Positions 34,355 to 47,414 of a stretch of DNA of 64,000 nt are shown here, one piece after another. The DNA comes from Siniperca chuatsi (Eukaryota > Chordata > Actinopteri > Centrarchiformes > Sinipercidae), in assembly GCF_020085105.1 (NCBI RefSeq), contig NC_058045.1:20721333-20785332 (forward strand), read 5' to 3'. The notes under the pieces are model-generated. The model worked only from the letters and a program-made list of their open reading frames with translations. It was not told where the DNA came from and made no database searches. Made by a program: the position numbers and the translations under genes. Within the stretch, counting starts at the first letter, position 1. The number at the start of each line of letters is the position of its first letter.

Positions 34355-35128
34355 ACCTCTATAGTTATTTTGAGCCATAGCAATTTGCATTCAAACAGGG
34401 CTGGACTATATAGTTGAAATCAATCATATAGTTGAAACGATAAGACAATAAATGGACAAAAAATAATTGGCAAATTAATCAATAATGAAAATAATCTTTA
34501 GCTGCAGCCCTAATCATTATCATTATATTATTAAGGACATTTTTCTGATATTGTATCTCGATATACATGGCAAATGTACACAAAATCACACATATATAAG
34601 AATCAAACTAATGTTCAAAGCAATAAACTGTTCCACTGTTATGTATTACATGTAATGTTTGTTAGTTTTCAATTACTATTTGCATGGAATTATTTATTTG
34701 GACAACAAAAATTTGCAGAACAATACCATTATTATTCATTATCACAATATGATTCTGATGAAAGTCTTAATTTTATACCTTTTTAAAAGTTTGCTTCTTA
34801 TTTAGAACCTTTGTCTACAATGACATTGTTTCTGTCACATACACTAACATAGATCATTTTGTTTTTAATCATTTATAACCACTTTTGTGTATTTGCGGGT
34901 GGTTGATGGAGGTGGAGATTGACCTACTACTTCATATTTGTGTCAACTGTGCCAGCCCGTCGAGACCACCTACATACAGAGTAGACATAATCCTCTCATG
35001 CTCCATAATACATGACACATCACTTCAGGTACTGTAATAACTGATAATAATAACAGAGCTTCCTGTCTGTCTTCTTTATCAGACAGAGACCCAGACTGTC
35101 ACACAAATTGCCAGAATTGGGCCGCAGG
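34355..35128. other. Non-coding stretch with a truncated hAT-like MITE
   Basis: About 34398 to 34512 starts CAGGGCTGGA and ends AATAATGAAAATAATC then TTTAGCTGCAGCCCT, the terminal style of an abundant fish MITE. The interior is nearly gone. The rest is AT-rich with no feature I can name. Confidence 0.4.
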
Positions 35129-36106
35129 TCACGTTCCCTGGCCTTGTTTCGCAGATGATTGGACCATGGTGGTATTATAAACAATAGCCTTTTTCCCATT
35201 TCCCCAACCGTACATCTGAAAAATGAATCCCTCACTTTTGAGGCTAATGCAAAATGCAGACCTTTTAACTAATCCTGTGCCCCAATGCCAAAACAACTTG
35301 ATGTAATCCTCATATTTTCTTGCCATGTGGTATCACCAAAAACAAACCTCTTTCACACAGCCATAACTATGGTCCTGTGCTCAAATCAGTAAGTACTCAG
35401 GAAACTCTATTCCTACTGTTTGCTATCTCACCATCTCTTCATCAATCTCTTATTCCTTTGCATTGCAGCCATACAGTATAATATAAAAGCAACACAGGGA
35501 TCTAAACATTTGGTATAAAAAGACATGAAATTCTTACTTTCATTATTTCCTTCAATGTCTGATAATGAATGTCAAAAAAACTCAAGCATGGAAAAAGTAA
35601 ACATGACGGCATGGTAATACCATGAGAAGTTCACTGATGTCCTGACCAGTTTCAGTGACGTGACCATTGTTGGCATCCCAGTTTTGCATACTTTCTGTTC
35701 AAATCCCAAGAGACAATATTTAGAAAATACTCAATATTTAACACTCAGGTAGCTAGGAAGCTTCTTCAACTGCTCCCAATACAACCTCTACTTAAATCAC
35801 CATAGTCTGTACTTTTCAGAGCAACATAATCAGTTGTCTTTCTCTCCAAATTGCCAGAGCCTTGGAAGTCTTACCTCATTAATCATTCTTTCATCTAGAA
35901 TCTGCTTCTTCCTGGAGTGAGACCCAACCCAGGGCCCCATGTGTTGACCTGAATGCCCCATACTCTGCCCTGCCAGGTCAGAGAATCTGAGGATGGTAGA
36001 GATGCGCTCGTGCAGCCAGGCCTGTGTGAGTGATGATGGCCTGGCATCTCTGGCAGCTCTGGGGCCACACACCTTGTCCTCAAATGCCCCCAATGAACCA
36101 AAACCT
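35129..36106 (-). CDS. Two possible 3' exons of an unrecognised gene
   Basis: A candidate exon at 36106-35875 has a TTGCCCAG acceptor and a GAG|GTAAGACTT donor. It encodes about 77 residues that include AFEDKVCGPRAARDARPSSL, LTQAWLHERISTILRFSD and SRKKQILDERMINE. It joins in phase to a candidate terminal exon at 35215-35129 (TTTTTCAG acceptor) reading MYGWGNGKKAIVYNTTMVQS and ending QSSAKQGQGT before a stop. Basic and acidic residues alternate as in a real protein, but I recognise no family. They could be the 3' end of the gene whose first exons are at 41784-41052, or chance open frames in old repeat DNA. A further open stretch at about 36280 to 36429 (LTTLILPERQSSPLPITPVG) has plausible splice sites but does not join in phase. 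Confidence 0.25.
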
Positions 36107-37097
36107 CTGGGCAACACAGACACCACATTTCATTTTCCATTTTTAACTTTCCTAGAATTCTCCCCCTCTCTTTTACTTCCTTCAAATCTTCCTACCATTG
36201 CTAAAACCAGCTAAGTTACAGCTTATTCAATCACTGCCTGTATCCCACCACCATGCCCTCTGAAACCTTTCACCTGTCTTCTTGGTCCTACAGGTGTGAT
36301 GGGCAGAGGTGAGCTTTGTCTCTCAGGTAAGATGAGCGTTGTCAGCCCTTCTTTTGACCCCATAAGCTCTGACTCTCCTGTCACCTTCCACAATAACCTT
36401 GCAAGGTGATCCGCTTTGCCGCCACCTGGATACAAAAGACCCCATGTCCAAGCTAGACTGACACAGACAATACACTACCTTCAAATTGTAACAATTAGCG
36501 CAAATTGCAGGATTTCATCTGATGACATGTGTGGCAGATGTGGACAATGAGGACTGAAATGCTTGTTGTCTTTGGGTGCCAAATACAAGAGGCTATACTG
36601 TTCCACACAGTGTCATCAAAACACAGTGGACAGATCAGGTCCGTAAAGGAGATCCCATTTTAGATTCTAATGGCTTTATTATCAAAGGGTCAGGTATAAT
36701 CTACCGAACTGGCATTCAGGTCTTTCTCATACAATAGATGCTACAGGTATATACTGATACACTCTGGCCTGTGAGACCAACGCAGCCACGGCTAAAAGGT
36801 TAATCCTGATTATTGTGTTCACAATTATGTAAAACAGTTATCAGTCTGATTTTGTGCATGTTTTTATTTATGTTAAACTAGGACAATATGAGTATATATG
36901 ATTAATTGTGCAGTCTGCTTTTTAGCAGTTAATTTAGCAATTAATCTGCTTTAGCAATTAATCTGCTTCCAGATTTGTTCAATCTACAATTGAGTGGCAA
37001 TTAACAAATTGATTGATCTGCTTTTTTCCTAAACCAGATTAATCGTATACAAAAAAAGCTGTAGATTAGAATTGTATTCTATTATTGTTGTTAGTAT

Positions 37098-37720
37098 TAG
37101 GGCATATTCAGACCAAATCAGGCAGTCCTCCCATTCATTTGACTGGGGGTAGTTGGTTTAGGCTATAGCAGTGGGGCCCGCAGGGGATGCCGGAAAAAAA
37201 TGCAGTGACCTGCGGCGGAAAAATTGAAACAGAATCAACTTTTGGAGAAAAGTAACCCGACATCACGGGTGGTCAATCTGGTGATCAGACCGGTCCAAAC
37301 AGCTCCACAGTCAGCCTGAAATATCACTGAAACCAGGCACTATCCAGGCAGAGTTCATGTTCACCAAACTCTCCCAGTTGTACTCTCCCTCGCTTGATTT
37401 ATTTTGCGTACCCAGCTTCGATGTCTGTGTCTGGCTTACAGTCTATGCTAAAAAACAGTGATACCAAGAAGCTTCCTTTGATTTGTGTTTGTTTGAGAGA
37501 CAGAGAGACAGCGGCAATTGAAAGATCTAGAGAGTGAATGAGGAGAGGGAGCGCCAGTAGCGAGAAAGCCGACAAATCAGAGAAATAAAACGTTATTTTC
37601 TGATGTTTCAGAGCGGTTAAGTTCTAGAGCACAAATAAACATGCCTACACATTACCGCACAATCCTGTGGCTAATCGCCACAATTTGGTCGCAATTTGAT
37701 TTGATCTGGATATGGCCTTA
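37098..37720. mobile_element. Inverted-repeat MITE with possible TTA target duplication
   Basis: The left end reads GGGCATATTCAGACCAAATC and the right end, read inverted, GGCCATATCCAGATCAAATC. TTA flanks both ends. Three-base TTA or TAA duplication is typical of PIF/Harbinger elements, so that superfamily is suggested. There is no transposase ORF. Confidence 0.55.
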
Positions 37721-38596
37721 CTGGTAAATTTAGCTGTAGCACTTGCTGTTCTAGAAACAGTGGTGATATTTGTTAATAATATTTGCAAACTGACTAAAAA
37801 TGAGCTATCAAATCTTGTGTTATGTTATATTATCATTAATGAGGGAATCAGTAAGTCTAACAAGTTAACAACAACCAGATCCTCTTATATAACAATATTT
37901 TAGATAAGACCTCACACATCATTACACAACAATGCTGCTGAGCCTATGGAGATGGAAGGAGAGGGTGCGACGGGGGTGGACGTTGGCATACCCTGTTTAG
38001 CAGCTCTGTATTGCATGACTCACTGTTAAAGGAAAACAGACACTTGCAACCAAGCCAGGCACTCATTAACAAAAACTCCCTGGGTGGCTGTTTACCTGGC
38101 ATTCTTTGTAAATCCAATTAATGTTTATCAGACTTAGGGAGTGTCTTGGTCCAGCTGTTCTCCTTGGAGTAACACCACAACACTTCCTCGCCATGAAATC
38201 CCGCAGCTGAGCCTACTTGTGCATGGCAGCACTAGTAGGCTCAGCCTCAGCAGCATAAGGCCAAATGCTGTTCAGGCTTTCACAGTCCTGTGTGGACCAG
38301 TGGGAGGGATAACAGTCATCCACAGCAGAGATGATGCTACTATGCCTGGATCTATTATGGTGCTAACAGAACATGGAGTTTCACATGCTGAGAAGCATGG
38401 GCCATGTGACAGCCCTCACAACATGCCAGAGGATTTTCTGTTGGCACATATGAATGCTTGCAAGCATGTATAAACATGGAGACAACTTAAACTGCACACA
38501 TGACAGCACAATCTTATGCACACACACCCATGCAGATGTAGAAAAAAAGTGGAGAGGTGATTAGAAAGGATTGCAAGCACGCTTATATTAGTGATA

Positions 38597-38632
38597 ATAT
38601 AATTTATACACAGTGATGTGTATAAATTATAT
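38597..38632. repeat. Perfect 16-bp hairpin with 4-base loop
   Basis: ATATAATTTATACACA is followed by GTGA and then its exact reverse complement. The stem is AT-rich. No element boundary is visible around it. Confidence 0.8.
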
Positions 38633-38984
38633 CGATGATCAGTAAAGTGACAGTGTGAACCCTGCGCTCAGTGACACTGCTATCAGCATGTAATTCAGCA
38701 GAGGTGAGCTCTCTCTCTAAATGACCGGCTTTAATTCAGGGGGTCCGGTGTCAACAAGGGACAAAGCTGTGATGAGAAACCCTATCAGGGGCAGGGTTCA
38801 TCAGAATAATGGGGAGGCACACTCCCTATTCCACAGTCTGTAGGGGTGAAGCCTGGGCCAGGTGCATGGGTCTGCCCTGATAAACAATACTCTAAAGCAG
38901 GTCATGAAGTGCACAAAAAATAATCACGCTCATGAGCTAACAGAATGTAGTGACATTGTTTTTATGAAGTGTTGAGGAACAGAA

Positions 38985-39308
38985 AACTGATCTGTGACTA
39001 TTTTGATGATCAATGAATCATTTATGTCATTTTCTAAAGCAAAAACATGAACAATTATCTAGTTCCAGCTTCTGCCATGAGACGATTAGCTGTTTTTCTC
39101 TGTTTTACCTCATTGTAATGATATATGATATACTGAATATCTTTTTATAGTATTAGACTGTTGAAGACATCACCTTGGGTTCTGGAAAACAGTTATAGAC
39201 ATTTTCCACTATTTTCTAACATTTTACAGACAAAAGTATTATAAGGTTAATTGAGAACATAATTGGCACATCAATCGATAATGAAAATAATCGTTAGTTG
39301 CAGCACTA
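38985..39308. mobile_element. Partial hAT-type MITE
   Basis: It contains CTGTGACTATTTTGATGATC, AAGACATCACCTTGGGTTCT and the end AATCGATAATGAAAATAATC with GTTAGTTGCAGCAC. I recognise these as the body and right terminus of a very common percomorph MITE. The left terminus is missing. The related truncated end at about 34398-34512 belongs to the same family. Confidence 0.55.
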
Positions 39309-40148
39309 TAGTTGTAAACCTGTTTCCCGCCAGTTTGATACAAGTTAAAAACTTCCAAGAACCCTGAAGTTAAAATATACTGAAATCCCTGGACAGAAAG
39401 TGTAATCCTGCATAAAGGCTCCAATACATCAGTGCTGCATACCTACTACAGTATTAATATTATTGCACAAAGCTTCAAGATTAGTCTTCAGCGAGTGGGC
39501 GAATGCCCAAAAATAAATCATGTATGCCCATGCAGTATAATGTACCACTTTATTTGAAGGATCTGACAGCACTTTCTGTTATAAAAAAGAAGGTTTAAAT
39601 GCCAAAGGTGGACTTCAATAGTGAGTCATATCATGTAAAAGCTACAAACATAAAAACACACTGCCTGCTACAGTCTCAGGGCATTTCACATTTTGAAGGG
39701 GAGTGGTGCCTCTGCAGAGCAGCTGCTTGCGTCTGTATTTTGTAATGACGCAAATGCTGTCTATTGATATGCTAACTTAGAAAAAGAGACAATTTGACAC
39801 CCTGAATGCGGAGTCCACTCATAGTATAAACCCTACCAGCTTCAAATGATACCTCAGATACTGCTTTTTCCAATTTCTCACTGATGTTCAAAGATTTTCA
39901 GCGTTCTTGTCTTTTGGCGTAACAAGCTGTTGTCAGTGCCATTGCTAATTAATGAGAATATCTATGTGAGGGGGGCTTTTTTAAGTGCTGAGATCAAAGC
40001 AAATAAAAGGACCATGGATGCTCTACATGTAAGACAGAACAATAATGTCTGATCTTGGTTTGGATTTTATATTTTACTGATAATGGGCATGATTCATATT
40101 TTTGCTGTGACTTATCCTCTTCTGTTGGTCATTAAAATCTCCCCTCCA

Positions 40149-40186
<38 letters not shown>

Positions 40187-40200
40187 ACACACACACACAC
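40149..40200. repeat. CA microsatellite
   Basis: A CA run interrupted once by GT. Confidence 0.95.
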
Positions 40201-41051
40201 AAAAGGGACCCATTCATTCATTTCTATTATCTGAATCTGATGTCCCATATTCATGTTTTCTACATTGTGTTTCCTCCCTATTCATCTGTTTCCTCATCAA
40301 ACGTCTCTGTTATAAATAGAGCCTGAATAAACCCTGAGCCCAGGTAGCTGTAGAGTAAGACGACCAGCAGTGCCCTTTGCAAATTTTTCACATCAAAGGG
40401 ATTTAGTAATTTCTGCTCCACTGGTTTGTCCGCCCTCATGGCAAAGAGGTCCAACTTTATTAAACATTTAATCAACAGTAAGTAGAAAAGTGTCCTATAG
40501 GAGATCAGTGATGGAGGTCCGAGGGGGCTTTTGAAACACTCTAATCCCTCCATGCAGGAAGGGAGGGGGTGAATCAGTCCACTGCTGCACGAACATGTCC
40601 TTGTAGGGCAGAGCTGAAAGTTGTGGAACTTTCCAGGAAGAGGAGATGATGGGGTTAACCCAGGTGGTGTCAGCGCAGAGGACCTCAGATACAGTATGTG
40701 GCCTTATAACGGCTCAGGGTTTTGCTCTCCCAACATTTAGGAAAAGGGCACCTCTCTCAGATGGTTCAGTGGTGCAGGCCAAGAACATCACAAGGCAGAC
40801 TATGTTCCCTAATAAATCACTTCTGCTGAGTGAACACAATCACCTAAATAACATTTATTTAATGGCCTGCAGATCAACACAGGTGTAGGGTTGCTTAGAG
40901 GCAGACAAAAACATGGCCACCACTATAGTAATATACTGAAGCGGACAGGCTGACAAGAAAGAAAAAAAACACACGTCTATCAAAGACTTGGTAAACAATT
41001 TAAATATTGCCACATGACACATTTATCAGGAATGTTTAGCTCTCCTCCTAC

Positions 41052-41784
41052 CTTGAACAGAAGTGGAAAGGTGCCTTTTCTCTCCTTTAATAGCTTATCC
41101 AGCTTATTTTTGGAGACATTTCTGTCCAAAGGAAAAATCTGAGTTTAATATGACAGCACATAAGACACACTGCATATGCATGGAAACTATTCTTCAATGA
41201 TGCTAATAAATATTGCTTCAGGGTTCAAAAATAAATCTCTTGTACAAAGCAACTAGTGTCGTCCTGGCTGCCCTTGACCTTGACTGAGATGAGGAGTATA
41301 TTAAAAAACACAATGTTTAGATGACATGAATTTGTGAGCTGTTTTCTCTTATAGACAGTCACAGCTGTAAGATGAAGAGCCATTTCCATAAACTACACTG
41401 ACACCTTCAGGCCACATGTTTGGTTTATCTTATACTGAACAGAGCTCAGATCAGTTAGACAGTTTCCGGTACTAAACTACCAATAGGGTTAAATGTTTCA
41501 TTCAGTAAATATGTAAGCTAATCACCAGAAGATAAATTTCGTAAACGAAAAATAAACACATATGACATCTAATAGACATGTTAGGCTACATGCATTTGGC
41601 TAACTCTTTAAATCTATATGCTACTGGGTGAAAGGAATGTTACAATGACGTGTCATTAATAAAGAATAATGCAAAGATATTGTGTGTAACAAAAATAAAC
41701 TACAAACATGTAATTTATTGTTCACAAACTTATACGAGAATATCGCACTAACCTTTTCTCTGCTGATTTGTTCGGCGCGCTCAT
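41052..41784 (-). CDS. First two coding exons of an unrecognised gene (candidate)
   Basis: Exon 1 (41784-41753) starts at an ATG in a CACCATGAGCG context and ends before GTTAGT. Exon 2 (41121-41052) follows a pyrimidine-rich CCTTTGGACAG acceptor and ends before GTAGGA. Joined, they give 34 codons with no stop: MSAPNKSAEK, then RNVSKNKLDKLLKERKGTF and PLLFK, ending in phase 0. The segment is basic and polar. The region just upstream (41790 to 42060) is the most CpG-rich part of this neighbourhood (GAAGCGCTCC, CCGACCCGGAGG, ACCGCCGGC, GTGCGTGCTTGCGCGCGCG), as expected for a promoter. I do not recognise the protein. It lies between wfdc1 and dyrk4 on their strand; human RAD51AP1 is upstream of DYRK4, but this N-terminus does not resemble it. 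Possible later exons are at 36106-35129. Confidence 0.35.
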
Positions 41785-42060
41785 GGTGAAAATAAATCAA
41801 CAAGGTGGCAGTGATGAAGCGCTCCTGCTAGAGGCTCCGACCCGGAGGTAACACACACACGGCTAACAGCCTGTGTGCTGCGGAGCGTTACTACCGCCGG
41901 CTTATCCAAAACACAATTTCCGTTACACTCGCCACACTAAAGTACTCACTGACAATATGACTCTCCCTTTTTTTCTGATGCAGCTTTTAGGTAGGTGCTT
42001 ACGTGCGTGCTTGCGCGCGCGTGTGTATGAGAGCGAGGGGAGAGGGAGAGAGCACGAGAC
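41785..42060 (-). promoter_or_regulatory. CpG-rich block, probable promoter of the candidate gene
   Basis: CpG dinucleotides cluster here while the surroundings are CpG-poor. The block abuts a Kozak-like ATG followed by a splice donor. No TATA box is obvious. A GTGCGTGCTTGCGCGCGCGT stretch lies near 42002 to 42022. Confidence 0.35.
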
Positions 42061-44927
42061 AAAGGGAGAGACAGACACCCGCTGGGCTATACGTTTCCCA
42101 CATACTGTAGGTCATTTACTGACTGTACAAAGCTTCATTTTACATCAGGAATATAAACTTCTAGACCTAGATGCTTAAAAAGACGCTTAAGAAGATGCTT
42201 TCTTAAAGTGAAAATGTAAGTTGGAAAAGTTAACGCAGATTTTAACATGGAAATCGTAGCCGTTTTTCCATTTTGTTTTTAAATGTCTTTACTCTTACCA
42301 GGAAATAAAGTAAGAGATAGAAAATGAAGGAAATGGGATGGAAAGTGTTTTCAATAGTTTCACATTGTTCTGTGTCCACCTGATGGAATATGGTATAGGC
42401 CGATTTACGGATACATTTATAATAAAAATGACAAAGTTGTATGTTGTGTAGGTGTATGATATATGGCTAAAAAGTTGATGATGAGATGGGAAAGCACTTA
42501 GTCAAACCCCTGTAATGGATACAGTGTGAATCTTTTATTTGTTTCTGTATTGTGAAATAAAACTCCGCTTTATCCCCCAAAAGTCCAAACAGAGCTCTTC
42601 TAATGACTCATAGGAAACACACTGTCCAGTTAAATGATCCCCTCTGAATGAACTACAGTCTACTACTCTAGTCTACTACAAGTTTTCACTTTAGAAACCA
42701 AACCTAAAACACACACGAGTCAAGTGAATAAAGCATACTGAAGATTAATATATTATGTATGTTTAATATTTACATATATTATGTTATCATTCAGTTCATT
42801 GCAGTATATTGTATTGTTGTTGTAAGATTCACAATCTTATAAGAAACAATTAAAAAACAGCAATTATTTCCTCAGCCTAAACCTTTTTTTGTATCTATAG
42901 GTCTGTTTCACAGCAGATATTATAACTTGTAGTAGTAGGAAAAGCACAGGTGTTACTAATAACATTAATGATGGCGCCGTTCTGTTCAAGTGTCCCAGTA
43001 AGCTATGACAGTGTGACAGTGAGCCAGCATGGAGTATACCAGGACCCTGAAACTGAAGCAGCTGAATGGAATTCAGCCATCATTCATTTTATTATTTACA
43101 CCTGTGCTAACTCTAACCTTTTCCGACTGTGACAAGTCAGAAAGTCTTCTGTGAGAGAGGCCTATAGTTCTATAATGATGTATCTCTGTTAATTTGTCGT
43201 TTCACCTTAGTCTGACATAAACCAGAATTGCTGGTCCTTGTCCAGTAGGGGGGACAGAGGTTTCTAAACTGTTCGGACCCCTGAAGAGATACTCAGCTTG
43301 CACTCATATGATATGTTTAAATATAGAAAAATCCCATAGAAAGGGAAAAGGATCAGGAACACTATCAGAACACTCGACACAAAAAGAAGTCTGTGGTGTT
43401 GTCATTGCGACGGCATTATGATCTTCATGTTATTTTATCATCATTCGTACAACATCAACTTAGTCCTGAATCCTAAGATTACTTGCAGAAAAAAGAAAAA
43501 CATCACAAAATTCAGAGTCCAACAATGTGGTTTATTTAGAATAAACAAGGCAACATTACAGCACCAGTCAGATAGCAACATTCAGACATCACTGTTGTTC
43601 AGAGAATGGTTACAGCTTTTGTTTTACACCTTCAGCTTATTATGTGACCAGCTTATTCTTCTGTTATTATAGGCAGCAAATGAAACTGAGCACCATTTGA
43701 ATTGATAACAGTATGATTATTCAAAATCATGAAATGTCTGAATAGTCATACTGCACTGGTAGATATTTGTTGTATGATTTGTTTCTTTCCAAAATGTCAC
43801 TTCAGTAAATTTATTTCAGGAAATTAATTATAGATATAATATATACAGAGTTTCAGTTTAAAGGGATAATCCACCCCAAATCAATCTTTTCAGTATCAAA
43901 CACTTGCCCTCTGTAGGCTTATTTAAAGGTGTTTTTTTTTTAATCGTTGTTAGAGGTTTCCTCCTTCACAGGTGGAGTATATCTTTAAATCTCTTCCAAA
44001 TGAACCTCTGGGGTAAACTATTTTATCTTATTTTACTTTTGCTTTTCAATAACAATGAAGTCACGGTCAGCATCTGCTGGCTGGAACTAATCTACAGCTG
44101 TTCCAAATCCTTTAAAACTGACACAATCCACACACTCATATGGCATTTATTCTTTCAATTAGAGTTATTTGTGAGAATATTAAACCACATTTGGATTTGA
44201 TTTCAACATGCAACCACTACAGCTGGAATTTTCACTATTGGTCTATAAAACTTTCCAGATTTCAGATCAGGAAATTTGAGCACTATCCTCCTGAGAATGA
44301 GAGAGACAGAATGAGTAACAGCTGGTTTTGATTTTCTCTGCTGACCAAGCCTTAAAGTTAGAGAGTGTGTTTGTGTGCGAGACTAAGAATGAGTTGTAGG
44401 GAGGGAGAAGGTTGTAAAGAAATGAAAATAAAATGGCATGGGTTCCATATTTCCTTTTGAGACATTTACAGCTTTGGTGCACACCGTGCTTTCCTCTCCT
44501 CTGCTTCACCATCAACACCCTCTGCTCTTACGCTCCATCCTTTCACAGACACCAGACAGAGAGACAAGCACTTATTTCTTTGGCTGTGTACTGTAGGTAC
44601 GTCAGACTTGTCTCCCAAGGGACTTTGCGACTGAGGACAGGCCGCAAGACAGGGCTTTGCAAAGAGGAGGTAGCAGCTGTAGGTCTGGTAAAAAGGTCAG
44701 ATCTGATCCTGGTTCAGCTGTGATGAGAGCAGATCGAACAGGACTGGAGCTGAGGTTGTGTTATGGTCGAAGCTGAGGCTGAGGTCAGGTTGATCTGAGA
44801 GTAGATACAACAACAACAAAAAACAAACAAACAACAAAACACAAGGCTTTGTCTAAAGGGAGTTGAAGGTGCAGAGGTCTTTGGTTTTTAATGTGACATG
44901 ATAGTTCAAAGTGGCTGAAAACGTACT
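42061..44927. other. Intergenic region including the wfdc1 3' UTR
   Basis: There is no gene. Minus-strand AATAAA hexamers at 44146-44151, 43810-43815 and 43531-43536 are possible poly(A) signals for wfdc1. At about 43858 a TTTAAAGGGATAATCCACCC phrase looks like one end of a MITE, but its partner end is not visible. Confidence 0.45.
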
Positions 44928-47355
44928 TCATCCCAGGTGCTTGTGATGATGTTTTTCGTAGCCTACTGCATTGTTAGAACTGGTACCTGTCAGTGAAAAA
45001 GCCATCATCATGTCAGGCAGATTGGCGCTATTTCTGCTTCAGTAATAGTGCAGGTTTTCAAGTTGTCCACATTACCTCACTTACCTAAGTAGTCCTTGTA
45101 GTCCTTGAAGTATTTGTGCCTCAGACCACGTCCATCTGTAAATTAAATGGCCAAAATGAAAAAACTAAATAAAAAACTGACATCTGATCTCCATATCATA
45201 CACACTGCACTTTGAATTCTTGCTTAAAATGGTAATTAAGATGTATATAAAGTAAAAACTATATGTTCTTTTGATTAAATCATTAGTTTAATATTCCTGC
45301 CAACAGCTTCAGCCACAGATCACAAGTTGAGGCAGTACTGAGTTGCCAGGTCACGCCAATTTGCATATTTTTAGATCTATTTAATAGGAGAAACTTGGCA
45401 CCTAACAGCATGTAATCTGCCAAGAGATACCAGGCCAGACTCAAAGACAGCTGTTGGCACAGCTCAGCATTCTGTCTCTGTCCCTTGGTGCTTTATAAGA
45501 GCACAAACTTTGGAGGGAAATCCCATTAGATCAGAAAACCAGGAGATTAGTTGTAAAAATAAAAATTAAGATAGGAGATGATGTGTGTTAAAAGCCTGTA
45601 TTCCATATCACAATCCCATGGCTAATCATTCAGCTATTTCAGTTACCAGAAGTAATCTAGCCATACCGGAGTTGCCGCGTTGCTTGATGCACTGTCCCCG
45701 GTTAGGGATGCCAGCGGCAGGGTTTCCTGGGTTGATGATGTGGCATTCGTAGCCTGTAGGACAGTGAAGAGGCTCGTCTCCATCCTCAGTTGTGCTGCAG
45801 GCCTCAGCTAGTGATGGCAGAAAACATACTACGCATTAGAAGAAATCACAAACACAAAATACACGAGGGTTGTTTTCTGGTTTTGTGGTTATTACATTTA
45901 TTTGTTTGTTTTCTTGCATTCCCTCAACCTGCCATGTCTACTTCTTACTTCTACTTCCTTTAGTGATTTTCTACATTTCACACACCCAATTCTGCAAACT
46001 TCTATATTCACTGAAGAATGGCAGAATGACCAGTCAAGGGGAACACAAGAATTATGCTCAGCCTTAAATGCATCTTGTGGGTGCATTTCAGTCTACTGAG
46101 ACTACTGATAGTGGAGAAATTAGTCTCTTTGCCTCTTCTTATGAATGTTTTTTCCCTGTACTATCTTTGAATGTTTGCGAACAAAAGTAAGCATTTCCTG
46201 TTTTGATTTTAAAGGACGGACACCAAAATGTGTGTTTCATTGCACTGAAAAATTCTTATAGTTTAATTTAATTTTTTTAAAATTTTAATTTAAAGTGTTA
46301 AAACACCACCAAAAAATGACCCTAGTACATACACATAACAGGAGGGTCGAACTATGGTGTAATCAAACCAAAATGTGCTGAATGAAACCTGTTTGGTTCG
46401 TATTCACTGGGCGAGGGCTGGATTGCATTAGCTTTTGAAGGATTTGTGGAGGTTAAGGTGCAGTGTGATCACTGAGACCTCAGCGACTAGTCAGGTGTGT
46501 GTACTCACCCTGCAGAACCTCCTCAGGGCCGTCTAACAGCCAGCCGTTACCCCCCAACCACCGAGGCTTGGGTTGCACCAGCCAGTCCAACACTGTTCCG
46601 AACACACACACACAGACACACACACACACACACATTTTCTGTTGTAAAGTCCTGAGAATGCAATCACAGAATGACATAGCTAATACTTTTATCAAAAAAC
46701 ACCAAACATTGGTGTGTGTGTAGCCATCTGTCTGTTGGTTCTGCTGACCTGGTGGCGGCTGAACAGACTCCAGGCAGGCGTAGATGCAGCCATTGTAGCA
46801 GCAGCGTTTATGGCGCTCACACTCTGAGTCTGAGCGGCAGCCCGGCACCTCACAGGCTCTTTCGGGCAGCATCTGGGGGGGCGGCGGACACCGGTCATTC
46901 TTCTGGTGCTGTGTGGACTGGGGGTGGTTGGGGTACTCGTAGTCCTGAGAGACAGAAAAGGAGACAGTAAATGAATGAGAATGTAGATGCGGTTTGTTTC
47001 TGAGTCAAAAGCTGCTACAGGCAGCTCCTCATTTGGTTCCGAACTGAGAAAAAGACTCACTGGATGTTCACACGGTTTGCTTATAGAATTGCGCCTTTTA
47101 ACCACCAGAGGTCAGCAATGAATCTGAGTGATCACTTTTCATCACAGCAGAGCAAAGACACTGATGGTTTGGCTTCAGTATGCATGCTTGCCTGCTAATG
47201 TCTTGATCTGGATTGGGAAGGTGATTCACTGTGGGAACAAACACTTCCCTGGTGACTCTGAGAGGGAGAAAGTAGGCCACAGGACCCTGAGCCAAGCAAA
47301 GACACACTTCACACACTTTGGCATAAAGTACAGGGCTACGTGCACACATGCACGT

Positions 47356-47414
<59 letters not shown>

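Larger units (their letters stand above)
36430..41051. other. Non-coding or intronic interval rich in MITEs
   Basis: It holds a TTA-flanked inverted-repeat element (37098-37720), a perfect hairpin (38597-38632), a partial hAT-type MITE (about 38985-39308) and a CA microsatellite (40149-40200). Two direct copies of TTTAGCAATTAATCTGC lie near 36935 to 36966. Open frames at 38141-38473 (plus) and 40278-40553 (minus) have no recognisable content. If the candidate gene is real, this is its intron space. Confidence 0.4.

Noticed and set aside
38141..38473. 110-codon plus-strand open frame
   Set aside because: No domain, no splice context and no neighbour supporting a plus-strand gene.
40278..40553. 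91-codon minus-strand open frame considered as an exon of the candidate gene
   Set aside because: Joined in phase 0 to the exon ending at 41052 it hits a stop after a few codons. The open frame itself matches nothing.
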